Below are positions 16,965 through 23,610 of a stretch of DNA of 44,317 nt, one piece after another. Location of the stretch: the NCBI RefSeq assembly GCF_003149045.1, contig NZ_QGDU01000030.1, positions 1-44,317 of the forward strand, in the 5' to 3' direction. The stretch comes from Fibrobacter sp. UWR4. GTDB lineage: Bacteria > Fibrobacterota > Fibrobacteria > Fibrobacterales > Fibrobacteraceae. A model generated the notes under the pieces. It saw only the letters and a program-made list of their open reading frames with translations, searched no databases and had not been told where the DNA came from. The first letter of the stretch is position 1; each line of letters opens with the position of its first letter. Both the position numbers and the translations under genes were made by a program.

Positions 16965-18530
16965 TTAGCCCTGGGAAGTTTCCGCGAACTTCAAGTTCTC
17001 GTAGTTCTTGATAGCCAGGTTCAGGCGATATTCGTTGGGGAACAGACAAACTAAGTTACGTTCCTTGTCGAACATGCAGTCCATGGCGTATTCTTCCGCA
17101 AACTTGCTCACGTCCTTTTCGGGACCGGAGACCCAGCGGATGCCGTGGGCAGGCACGCGGTCCAGGGACACGTCGGCGCCGTATTCACTCTGGAGGCGGA
17201 ACTTGAGCACGTCGAACTGAAGCTCACCCACCACACCGATCACGGGGATTGCGGACTTCATGGGTTCGTACAGCTGGGTTGCGCCTTCTTCGGAAAGTTC
17301 CGCCAGGCCCTTGGCCATCTGCTTGCTCTTCAGCGGGTTCAAGAGGGTCACGCGGGCGAAGTGTTCCGGAGCAAAGTCAGGAATGCCGGTGTAGTTGATC
17401 TTTTCGCCATCGGTAAGCGTATCGCCAATGCGGAACAGGCCCGGGTCGTTAATACCCACGATATCGCCTGCCCAGGCGTGGTCGATGACTTCCTTGTCCT
17501 TGGCAAGGAATGCGGTAGGCGCAGCCAGACGGATGTCACGACCGGTACGGACGTGGAACACCTTTTCGCCACGGGTAAAGCTACCGGAGCAAATGCGCAG
17601 GAATGCAGTACGGTCGCGGTGCTTGGGATCCATGTTAGCCTGGATCTTGAAGACAAAGGCACTGAAAGCTTCCTCACCCGGATCCACAGGACGCTTGTCC
17701 GTATCGCGGACCAGGGGCGGAGGGGCCAGATTAGCAAAGGCGTTCAACAGCTGGCGCACACCGAAGTTGTTCACGGCAGAGCCAAAGAACACAGGGCACA
17801 TCTCCCCCTTCAGGAACTTTTCGTGGTCGAACGGGTCCATGGCTCCGGTGACCATCTCGTATTCTTCCTTGAACTGCTCCACCCAGTTCTCGCCACACAT
17901 TTCCACCAGTCGAGGATCATCGGGGCCAGTCATCTGGATGAGCTGCTGCTCCCCTTCTTCCTTGTTGAAGGTGTGGAAGGTGTTGTCGGCGATGGAATAC
18001 ACTCCCTTGAAAAGCTTCCCTACGCCAATGGGCAAAGTAAAGGGAGCCACCTTGATCTTCAGGATGTTCTCGATTTCGTCCAGCAGGTCCAGCACATGGC
18101 GACCATCCAGGTCCATCTTGTTGATGAAGGTGATGATGGGCGTGTGACGCATGCGGCAGACGTTCATAAGGCGGATGGTCTGCTTTTCCACACCGTTCAC
18201 GCTATCGATAAGCACCAGGGCAGCGTCCACGGCAGTAAGGGCGCGGTAGGTGTCTTCGCAGAAGTCCTGATGCCCCGGGGTATCCACCAGGTTGAACATG
18301 CAACCTTCAAAGGGGAAGTTCAGCACGGAGCTGGAAACGGAAATACCACGCTGCTGTTCAATCTTCATCCAGTCGGAAACAGTGTAGCTGCGGTTGGACT
18401 TTGCACGGACATGGCCCGCTTCGCGGATGACGTTTCCGTACCACAGGAACTTTTCCGTAATGGTAGTCTTACCGGCGTCAGGATGGCTGACGATAGCGAA
18501 AGTACGGCGTTTGGAAATTTCTTCGTTCAT
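16965..18530 (-). CDS. prfC: Peptide chain release factor 3
   Basis: GTPase that removes RF1/RF2 from the ribosome after termination; 521 residues, normal for the family. The G domain has G1 SHPDAGKTT (about 15-23), the switch region with RGISVSSSV, G3 DTPGHQDF and G4 NKMD. The remainder carries the RF3-specific domains II and III (FRIGDTLTDGE, VGELQFDVL). The start MNEEISKRRTFAIVSHPDAG fits RF3 proteins. On the minus strand TACCTTTGCGGCG (18551-18563) is a TAnnTTTG-type element only about 25 bases upstream. The gene ends with a hairpin at 16894-16918. Its presence near prfB (40028) is probably coincidental. Confidence 0.97.
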   Translation of the reverse strand: MNEEISKRRTFAIVSHPDAGKTTITEKFLWYGNVIREAGHVRAKSNRSYTVSDWMKIEQQRGISVSSSVLNFPFEGCMFNLVDTPGHQDFCEDTYRALTAVDAALVLIDSVNGVEKQTIRLMNVCRMRHTPIITFINKMDLDGRHVLDLLDEIENILKIKVAPFTLPIGVGKLFKGVYSIADNTFHTFNKEEGEQQLIQMTGPDDPRLVEMCGENWVEQFKEEYEMVTGAMDPFDHEKFLKGEMCPVFFGSAVNNFGVRQLLNAFANLAPPPLVRDTDKRPVDPGEEAFSAFVFKIQANMDPKHRDRTAFLRICSGSFTRGEKVFHVRTGRDIRLAAPTAFLAKDKEVIDHAWAGDIVGINDPGLFRIGDTLTDGEKINYTGIPDFAPEHFARVTLLNPLKSKQMAKGLAELSEEGATQLYEPMKSAIPVIGVVGELQFDVLKFRLQSEYGADVSLDRVPAHGIRWVSGPEKDVSKFAEEYAMDCMFDKERNLVCLFPNEYRLNLAIKNYENLKFAETSQG

Positions 18531-18572
18531 AAATTGCCCGATTTAAATTTTACGCCGCAAAGGTAGTAAAAA

Positions 18573-19499
18573 TTACATCTCAGTGTAAATCTGATAGCTG
18601 TTTCTACCCGAGTTCTTCACTTCGTAGAGAGCCTGGTCCGCACGGTCAAACACACCCTGGTAGCTCATATCCAGATCATCCGTAAAGGCAGCGCCAATGG
18701 AAATGGAAATCGAGTTCAACTTAGGATCATTGCTAAAGGTTTCATCCACCCTAGAAATCAAATCGCTGATACAAAGAGTAAGTTCGGAGATGGTTGTTAC
18801 GTTGGGCAGAAGCACCGTAAACTCATCACCGCCGAAGCGACAGATGGTAGCCTTTTCATACTTGTTAAAAACAGACTTGAGGATATCTGCAAGCTGCTTG
18901 AGGGCCCTGTCCCCTTCCAGATGACCATAGGAGTCATTGACGTATTTCATGTGGTCCATGTCCACCACCAGGAAGGCAGCCTGGCTATGCTGCACAACGA
19001 CATACTTATCGAAGGCTCGGTCTACATAGCGGCGATTCCACAAGCCCGTTAGCTGATCCGTATAGGCCTCTCGTTCCGTATTGTTCAGGCTCACTTCGCT
19101 TGTGTACATCGTACGAAGATGCTTGATCATGATTTCGTTAATGAAACAGCCGCCGGTAAACATTATCAGAAATTCGATGGTCTGCCCACCGACACGTCCA
19201 ATGAACCATGGAACCGCATCAATGTCGATACGCAAATTGGCGGAATATTCAGCGATTTGCCAGTTACTTACAAGCAACATCGCATATCCGAGTGCGCTCA
19301 TGAGAAAGAACGTCCTGCGGCTGCAGTAAAGCAGACTTATCATGGGAACAAAGAAGTAACTCAGGTAAATACCAATATTGTCGACGCACATGGTATAGAT
19401 GGTCACAAGGGTTCCCAGAAGGCCGATATACTTGATAATAGGACTTTCGGGTTTGAACTTAAAAAGGACCGTATGACCAATAGCAAAAGCCAGCGTCAC
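18573..19499 (-). CDS. Membrane GGDEF diguanylate cyclase
   Basis: About 308 residues. The N-terminal half has several hydrophobic segments (about 4-140), giving perhaps five or six membrane helices as a sensor. The C-terminal GGDEF domain has DQLTGLWNRRY, DMDHMKYVND and an intact active-site FGGDEF (about 221-226), so it can probably make c-di-GMP. No RxxD inhibitory site is obvious. No ATG lies in a good position: the start is GTG 19499, with GCAGG about 9 bases upstream. The frame continues upstream without stop to the TAA that ends rlmH (19542), and those 14 codons read as more hydrophobic sequence (NGFSYGACLQALL). The first helix may therefore begin at an earlier non-ATG codon. Confidence 0.88.
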   Translation of the reverse strand: MTLAFAIGHTVLFKFKPESPIIKYIGLLGTLVTIYTMCVDNIGIYLSYFFVPMISLLYCSRRTFFLMSALGYAMLLVSNWQIAEYSANLRIDIDAVPWFIGRVGGQTIEFLIMFTGGCFINEIMIKHLRTMYTSEVSLNNTEREAYTDQLTGLWNRRYVDRAFDKYVVVQHSQAAFLVVDMDHMKYVNDSYGHLEGDRALKQLADILKSVFNKYEKATICRFGGDEFTVLLPNVTTISELTLCISDLISRVDETFSNDPKLNSISISIGAAFTDDLDMSYQGVFDRADQALYEVKNSGRNSYQIYTEM

Positions 19500-19541
19500 C
19501 AGTAAAGCCTGCAGGCAAGCACCGTAAGAAAAACCATTTTT

Positions 19542-20003
19542 TTAGCGATGGTGATAAGGATGATTCTGCATAACCATCTGAACGCGATAAAGCTGTTCTG
19601 CAGTGATAATGCGTGCGTGGTCATGAGTGAAGGTCAAGGGAGACAAGCTAAGCAGCATATCCGCAGACTTCTTCAGGTTTTCATCGATACCGTATGCAGA
19701 TCCTATCAGAAAAACCACATTCCCGGGAAATCGGTCACGAAGTGTATCGGATAATTTAACAGTATCCATCAGCTTGCCTTCCTCGGACAGGATCACCCGC
19801 TTGAATTCTGCCTTAGGGAACTTCTTCTCGAAAAGTGCCGCTTCCTGGGCAAGGGACTGCAGACGGTCGTCCAGCTTGGATTCCTTCAGTTCCACCACTT
19901 CCAGAGGGACGGCTCCCCCACGAAGCCGCTTGACGTACTTATCCACCTCGTCGGCGATATAGGGCGAACCCGCCTTGCCAAAAACAGCTAGAACCCAACG
20001 CAT
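19542..20003 (-). CDS. rlmH: 23S rRNA pseudouridine-1915 N3-methyltransferase
   Basis: SPOUT-class methyltransferase that modifies pseudouridine 1915 in helix 69 of 23S rRNA using S-adenosylmethionine; 153 residues, typical for RlmH. Visible hallmarks are YVKRL near the N-terminus, the SAM-binding knot FLIGSAYGID, LSLSPLTFTHDHARIITAEQLYR and the C-terminal NHPYHHR that completes the active site. Its ATG overlaps the stop of the upstream metallophosphoesterase gene by one base (TAATG). Its stop is in the same frame as the downstream GGDEF ORF. Confidence 0.96.
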   Translation of the reverse strand: MRWVLAVFGKAGSPYIADEVDKYVKRLRGGAVPLEVVELKESKLDDRLQSLAQEAALFEKKFPKAEFKRVILSEEGKLMDTVKLSDTLRDRFPGNVVFLIGSAYGIDENLKKSADMLLSLSPLTFTHDHARIITAEQLYRVQMVMQNHPYHHR

Positions 20004-20731
20004 TAGCGACCAACAGCCAGACGTTCGATGAGGAAGCTGGGCATACCGGCCTTACGCATGCGTTCCTGAGTTTCCGCAACATCGTAATCCACACGGATCA
20101 GTCGGACGCATTTGGTTTCGGAATCCAGCAGGCACCAGCAGGAACGGGGATCTCGGTCGCGGGGCTGCCCCACGCTACCCACGTTCACCAGCAGGCGTTC
20201 CGTATCCTCGATGGTGTATTCGTATTCGTCCAGAATCTTGGGAATGGCCATGGGGCGGCTAGCAACGATTACAGGACTATGGGTATGACCCACAAAGCAG
20301 TAACGACCGCTAAAATGGTCGAAAGCATCCAGGGCGTCTTCCAATTCCGTAACGTACACCCAGTCGGCAGGGCTCAAGGGAGAAGCATGCACATAGCAAA
20401 TATCATTATCTTCGTAGATATAGGGCAAGGTGCGCATGTACTCGATGGATTCCTTGGAAAGATTCTTCTGGGTCCATTCGATTGCCTGCTTGGCATAGGG
20501 ATTAAAACCGGTGCTGGACTCATACTTGATAGCAACGCTATCATGGTTACCAATGAGACAGACATCCATATTTTCACGGGCAAGACGAACACATTCATCA
20601 GGATCAACGCCATAGCCCACCAAATCACCAAGACAAATTCGACGTTCCACCCCATTTTCCTTCATGGATTCCAGGACCGCCTGGAAAGCCACGGCATTGG
20701 AATGGATATCAGAGCAAATTCCATATAGCAT
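20003..20731 (-). CDS. Calcineurin-like metallophosphoesterase
   Basis: This 242-residue cytoplasmic phosphoesterase has all metal-binding motifs of the YfcE/MJ0936-like family: SDIHSN (Asp8, His10), GDLVGYG (Asp about 36), GNHD (about 61-64), a later HAS and GHTHSP. The domain NVGSVGQPRDRDPRSCW near the C-terminus is typical of proteins related to PrpE/ApaH-like predicted phosphodiesterases. The substrate is unknown. It is the first gene of an rlmH-GGDEF transcription unit, translationally coupled to rlmH. The ribosome-binding site is weak. Confidence 0.93.
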   Translation of the reverse strand: MLYGICSDIHSNAVAFQAVLESMKENGVERRICLGDLVGYGVDPDECVRLARENMDVCLIGNHDSVAIKYESSTGFNPYAKQAIEWTQKNLSKESIEYMRTLPYIYEDNDICYVHASPLSPADWVYVTELEDALDAFDHFSGRYCFVGHTHSPVIVASRPMAIPKILDEYEYTIEDTERLLVNVGSVGQPRDRDPRSCWCLLDSETKCVRLIRVDYDVAETQERMRKAGMPSFLIERLAVGR

Positions 20732-20845
20732 GGGCTTAATTTAATAAAAGTATGAAGTGGAAGGTAGGAAGTAAGAAGTATTTTAGCTAATTCTGCAGGG
20801 GATTGCCTACGAAACGTACAATGAAAATTCTATCTTTAAAATTGT

Positions 20846-21484
20846 ATGGAAATAATTCAAGACAAGCTGAAGGTCAGCATTGCCTACACATTGAAGGAAC
20901 TTTCTGGTAAAATCCTCGAAGAAGTTCCTGCGACCCATCCTTTTGTCTATATCCACGGATACAACAACATTATTCCGGGTCTGGAAGAAGCTTTGACAGG
21001 CCACAAGGTCAACGACATTTTTTCCGTGGAAATCCCTACCGAAAAAGGTTATGGACCGTTCCGTGAGGATCTGGTCATCGAAGTCCCCAAGGAAGAACTG
21101 CGCGAAATTGGCGAAATCTGGCTTGGCATGGAACTGGAAATGTGCCAGGACGAGGATATTCGCGAATTCCAGCTGCCTGAATCCGAGGACGAGTTCATCG
21201 AGGGACTGAACCTGGACAGCGACGAAGACGAAGCCGATGGAATTTACACCATCAAGGAAATCCGTAAGAATACGGTCCTCGTAGACGGCAACCATCCTTT
21301 TGCCGGCAAGGACCTGATTTTCGACGTACAGGTGGTGGCAATCGAATCCCCCAGCTTCACCGAACTGGAATCCGGATTCCCGGATAAAAACGAAGACGAT
21401 TTTAATGAATTTGAAGACGAAGACGGCCAAGGCTTTGGTGACGACTTCGGACACAACCCCGAAAACTACAGGAGATGGCGCTAA
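20846..21484 (+). CDS. FKBP-type peptidyl-prolyl isomerase, SlyD-like
   Basis: This 212-residue protein starts MEIIQDKLKVSIAYTLKE, like SlyD (two-domain FKBP with an IF chaperone flap). The FKBP parts include FVYIHGYNNIIPGLEEAL and the IF-domain boundary VEIPTEKGYGP. Between about residues 110 and 130 there is an acidic insertion (LPESEDEFIEGLNLDSDEDE) not usual in SlyD. The C-terminus is Asp/Glu/Phe-rich instead of the His-rich metal-binding tail of E. coli SlyD. It is probably cytoplasmic, since no signal is present. Its stop overlaps the rpiA start (TAATG), so the two are coupled. A TATCTTTAA element lies just before the ATG, hinting at a very short leader. Confidence 0.9.
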   Translation: MEIIQDKLKVSIAYTLKELSGKILEEVPATHPFVYIHGYNNIIPGLEEALTGHKVNDIFSVEIPTEKGYGPFREDLVIEVPKEELREIGEIWLGMELEMCQDEDIREFQLPESEDEFIEGLNLDSDEDEADGIYTIKEIRKNTVLVDGNHPFAGKDLIFDVQVVAIESPSFTELESGFPDKNEDDFNEFEDEDGQGFGDDFGHNPENYRRWR

Positions 21485-22173
21485 TGGCATCCATGGACGA
21501 ACTGAAGAAGGCAGCTGGCGTTAAGGCTGCAGACATGATCAAGGACGGCATGACCGTCGGTCTCGGTACAGGCAGTACCGCAGCCCACATGGTGAACCGC
21601 CTTGCAGAACGTATCAAGACCGAAGGCATCAAGGTCACTGGCGTCTCTACCAGCTGGAGCACTACCTTGCAGTGCCGCGCTCTGGGCATTCCCCTGAAGG
21701 AAATGGGCGAAGTTTCTCATCTTGACATGGTGATTGACGGCGCAGACGAAATCGACGGCAACCGCAACCTCATCAAGGGCCGCGGTGCAGCTCACCTGCT
21801 GGAAAAGATCGTCGCATCCATGACCGACAACTACGTCATTATCGCGGACTCCGGCAAGAAGGTGGACGTCCTGGGCACCAAGTTCGCCGTACCTCTGGAA
21901 ATCATCCCGGGCGCAATCGCGGTAGTTACCGAACGAGTCGCAAAGCTGGGTGGTGAAGTGAAGGTCCGTATGGGCGCTCCTGGCAAGGATGGTCCGGTCA
22001 TTAGCGATTCCGGCAACCTCATCGCCGACGCCAAGTTCCCGCCCATCGCAGATGCAGACAAGCTGGCCCGCGACCTGGAACATATCGTAGGCATCGTGGG
22101 TCATGGTCTGTTCATCAACATGGCAACCAAGGTGATCCTTGCCGACGCTGACAAGGGCCTCATCGAATTCTAA
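21484..22173 (+). CDS. rpiA: Ribose-5-phosphate isomerase A
   Basis: Interconverts ribose-5-phosphate and ribulose-5-phosphate in the pentose phosphate pathway; 229 residues from ATG 21484 (MASMDELKKAAG). GGAG ends 10 bases upstream; the in-frame ATG at 21475 overlaps that site. Family motifs are GLGTGSTAAH (substrate loop), SWSTT, DGADEID with catalytic Asp, KGRGAAHLLEK with catalytic Glu and Lys, and a C-terminal GHGLFI. All active-site residues are present. It is coupled to the SlyD-like gene and followed by two terminators. Confidence 0.97.
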   Translation: MASMDELKKAAGVKAADMIKDGMTVGLGTGSTAAHMVNRLAERIKTEGIKVTGVSTSWSTTLQCRALGIPLKEMGEVSHLDMVIDGADEIDGNRNLIKGRGAAHLLEKIVASMTDNYVIIADSGKKVDVLGTKFAVPLEIIPGAIAVVTERVAKLGGEVKVRMGAPGKDGPVISDSGNLIADAKFPPIADADKLARDLEHIVGIVGHGLFINMATKVILADADKGLIEF

Positions 22174-22203
22174 GACCTGCCCGCCCATTTAAAACTTGAA
22201 GAC

Positions 22204-22231
22204 AAAAGTCGCGGTACGTACCGCGACTTTT
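22204..22231 (+). terminator. Intrinsic terminator of rpiA
   Basis: A perfect palindrome AAAAGTCGCGGTAC/GTACCGCGACTTTT, with flanking A and T runs, about 30 bases after the rpiA stop. It can act in both directions. Confidence 0.85.
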
Positions 22232-22282
22232 TCTGTATGCTGCGTCCCCGAAATTTTCCGGCAAAATTCGGCTGAAAAAAAA

Positions 22283-22316
22283 GAACCCCGGTCCTTTCGA
22301 ATCGGGGTTCCTTTTT
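22283..22316. terminator. Bidirectional terminator between convergent genes
   Basis: GAACCCCG ... CGGGGTTC forms an 8-bp stem with a 12-base loop. CTTTTT follows on the plus strand and T8 on the minus strand, so it can end both rpiA transcripts and the minus-strand gene at 22337. Confidence 0.88.
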
Positions 22317-22336
22317 AAGCTTTATAGCTTGCGCAA

Positions 22337-23023
22337 TTATGCTTCGTCGTCAGAGAGTTCCGGAGCCTTCTTGATCACGTTGCGGCGGCCGTAGCGAACC
22401 TTGGTCGGATCAAAAGTGGTTTCGACGGGAGCGATATCGTCTTCGGCGACAACCGGAGCTGCAACGGGAGCTGCTGCAGGTGCTGCAGGAGCGGCCGGAG
22501 TTTCAACCGGGATACGCGGAGCGAGGGGACGGCGTTCTGCTACTGCGGGAGCTTCGGCAGGAGCGGCTGCGGAGACCGGAGCTTCAGCTGCTGCTACGGG
22601 AGCGGCGGCTTCGGCAGGTGCTGCTGCAGCGGGAGCGTTGAATTCACGACGCTGGCGTTCCGGACGGCCTTCACGGCGGTCACGGCGGTTGCCGCGTTCG
22701 TTACGCTGTTCGTTGTTGCGTTCGCGGTTAGCGGCAGGCTGCTGAGCGGGAGCTGCGGCAGCGGCCTTGTTTTCGCGATTTTCCTTTGCAGGACGTTCCT
22801 TACCGTTGTTCTGGCGATTTTCCTTGTTAGCCTTTTCACCGCGCTGAGCCATTTCCTGGCCGCTGATCGGGCGGCGGGAGTTCGGCTTCAAGTTCATGTC
22901 CGGTGTGAGCTTCTTGAAAATCGGAGTACGAAGCATAGTAAGGAGCTTGTTAACCTTAGACAGGATAACGATGCTGAGCACTACGGCGACAACGGCCAGT
23001 GCGAGAGCGATGTGTTGTTCCAT
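22337..23023 (-). CDS. Membrane-anchored Ala/Pro-rich disordered protein
   Basis: The start is at ATG 23023 (MEQHIALALAVVAVVLSIVI), 228 residues, with an AGGTG ribosome-binding site 7 bases upstream; the longer ORF above it lacks one. A single N-terminal helix (about 5-22) is followed by LTMLRTPIFKKLTPDM. A basic Asn/Arg/Glu/Lys-rich linker comes next (about 60-130, NRERNNEQRNERGNRRDRREGR), then an Ala/Pro/Glu-rich segment (about 135-205) and an acidic C-terminus. There is no enzymatic domain. The Arg/Asn-rich part could bind RNA or anionic polymers. Its long leader contains an extensive structured RNA (23087-23257). The family was not recognised; it may be Fibrobacter-specific. Confidence 0.75.
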   Translation of the reverse strand: MEQHIALALAVVAVVLSIVILSKVNKLLTMLRTPIFKKLTPDMNLKPNSRRPISGQEMAQRGEKANKENRQNNGKERPAKENRENKAAAAAPAQQPAANRERNNEQRNERGNRRDRREGRPERQRREFNAPAAAAPAEAAAPVAAAEAPVSAAAPAEAPAVAERRPLAPRIPVETPAAPAAPAAAPVAAPVVAEDDIAPVETTFDPTKVRYGRRNVIKKAPELSDDEA

Positions 23024-23086
23024 TCGGGGCACCTCATAAGTAAGGGTTGACCACACAGGCAGGCTGGAAAAAGACCTGCAAGCGGG

Positions 23087-23257
23087 GTGGCTGTCGTGTG
23101 TTTAGGGGATCGGACTTAACCTAGGAGTCTCCGATCTAGCTTAAAGCCATCTTAATAGCGCCTCCTGCGAGGCTTGACGGCCATAAGGCTTCGGGCAAAT
23201 TGGGCCTGCGAAGCTTTGAAAGGGGGTAGTCGCCTTGGCGACGTACCTATCAGCCAC
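23087..23257 (-). ncRNA. Unidentified structured RNA or 5' leader
   Basis: A 171-base module is closed by a perfect 7-bp long-range pair, GTGGCTG (23087-23093) with CAGCCAC (23251-23257). Inside are at least four local hairpins (plus-strand coordinates): GATCGGA/TCCGATC, GCCTC-ctgc-GAGGC (23160-23173), AAGGCTTCG/CGAAGCTTT (23185-23217) and GGTA-GTCGC...GCGAC-TACC (23225-23247). On the minus strand a TATATTTGCG promoter element ends just before the first strand of the closing pair, so it fits a minus-strand transcript. That would be a leader of the gene starting at 23023 or a separate RNA. Two possible G-U pairs would favour the plus strand instead, so the strand is uncertain. It does not match tmRNA, RNase P, SRP or a riboswitch I recognise. 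Confidence 0.5.
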
Positions 23258-23260
23258 GGG

Positions 23261-23270
23261 CGCAAATATA
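23261..23270 (-). promoter_or_regulatory. TAnnTTTG promoter element before structured RNA
   Basis: TATATTTGCG on the minus strand, identical to the element at 42954-42963. The expected transcription start falls at the closing stem of the RNA module. Confidence 0.55.
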
Positions 23271-23294
23271 TAAAAATGTATCGGGAAACGAACT

Positions 23295-23318
23295 AAAAAA
23301 CTGCCATTTAGAGCAGTT
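23295..23318 (-). terminator. Intrinsic terminator of small lipoprotein gene
   Basis: Minus strand: AACTGC-tctaaatg-GCAGTT followed by T-rich sequence, about 10 bases after the stop of the gene at 23329. Confidence 0.7.
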
Positions 23319-23328
23319 ATTTAGGCAC

Positions 23329-23544
23329 TTAAATGCCCATGTCCAACTTTTCCAGGGACTTTTTCACGGAATCCCCCTGGGCCTGCTTGACGGTAAGCAC
23401 CGATTCCAGGGAATCGATCTGGGCGCGTAAGCCGTCATTTTCCGCCTGGAGCCTTGAAATCTCCAACTGTGCCTGCTCGTCCGAGCAGGAGGAAAGAGTG
23501 AAAGCGGCAAAAAGGGCGGAGACAATCAGAAGTTTAGGCATCAT
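23329..23544 (-). CDS. Small coiled-coil lipoprotein (Lpp-like)
   Basis: A 71-residue protein with a signal peptide and lipobox LSSC (Cys20), then SDEQAQLEISRLQAENDGLRAQ and further heptads (Leu/Ile every three to four residues), i.e. a single short helical coiled coil. It resembles Lpp/Braun-type or other small murein lipoproteins in size and layout, though the C-terminal Lys for peptidoglycan linkage is absent (it ends LDMGI). It stands alone, divergent from the U32 gene, with its own terminator. A structural envelope role is inferred. Confidence 0.82.
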   Translation of the reverse strand: MMPKLLIVSALFAAFTLSSCSDEQAQLEISRLQAENDGLRAQIDSLESVLTVKQAQGDSVKKSLEKLDMGI

Positions 23545-23610
23545 GTCCCAAATCTAAAAAAATTACGGGCTTTTCTATCTTTACTCGCAATAAAAGAATA
23601 GGCAGGCAAA

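Noticed and set aside
17145-18566. Antisense 473-codon ORF over prfC
   Set aside because: Shadow of prfC, whose GTPase motifs are all intact.
22283-22316. tRNA-like TTCGAAT motif
   Set aside because: It is the loop of a bidirectional terminator between convergent genes; no acceptor or anticodon stems surround it.
23087-23257. tmRNA or RNase P RNA
   Set aside because: No tag reading frame ending in ALAA-type codons, no GGTTCGA-type tRNA-like end, and no ACAGAAA or GAGGAAAGTCC landmarks of RNase P.
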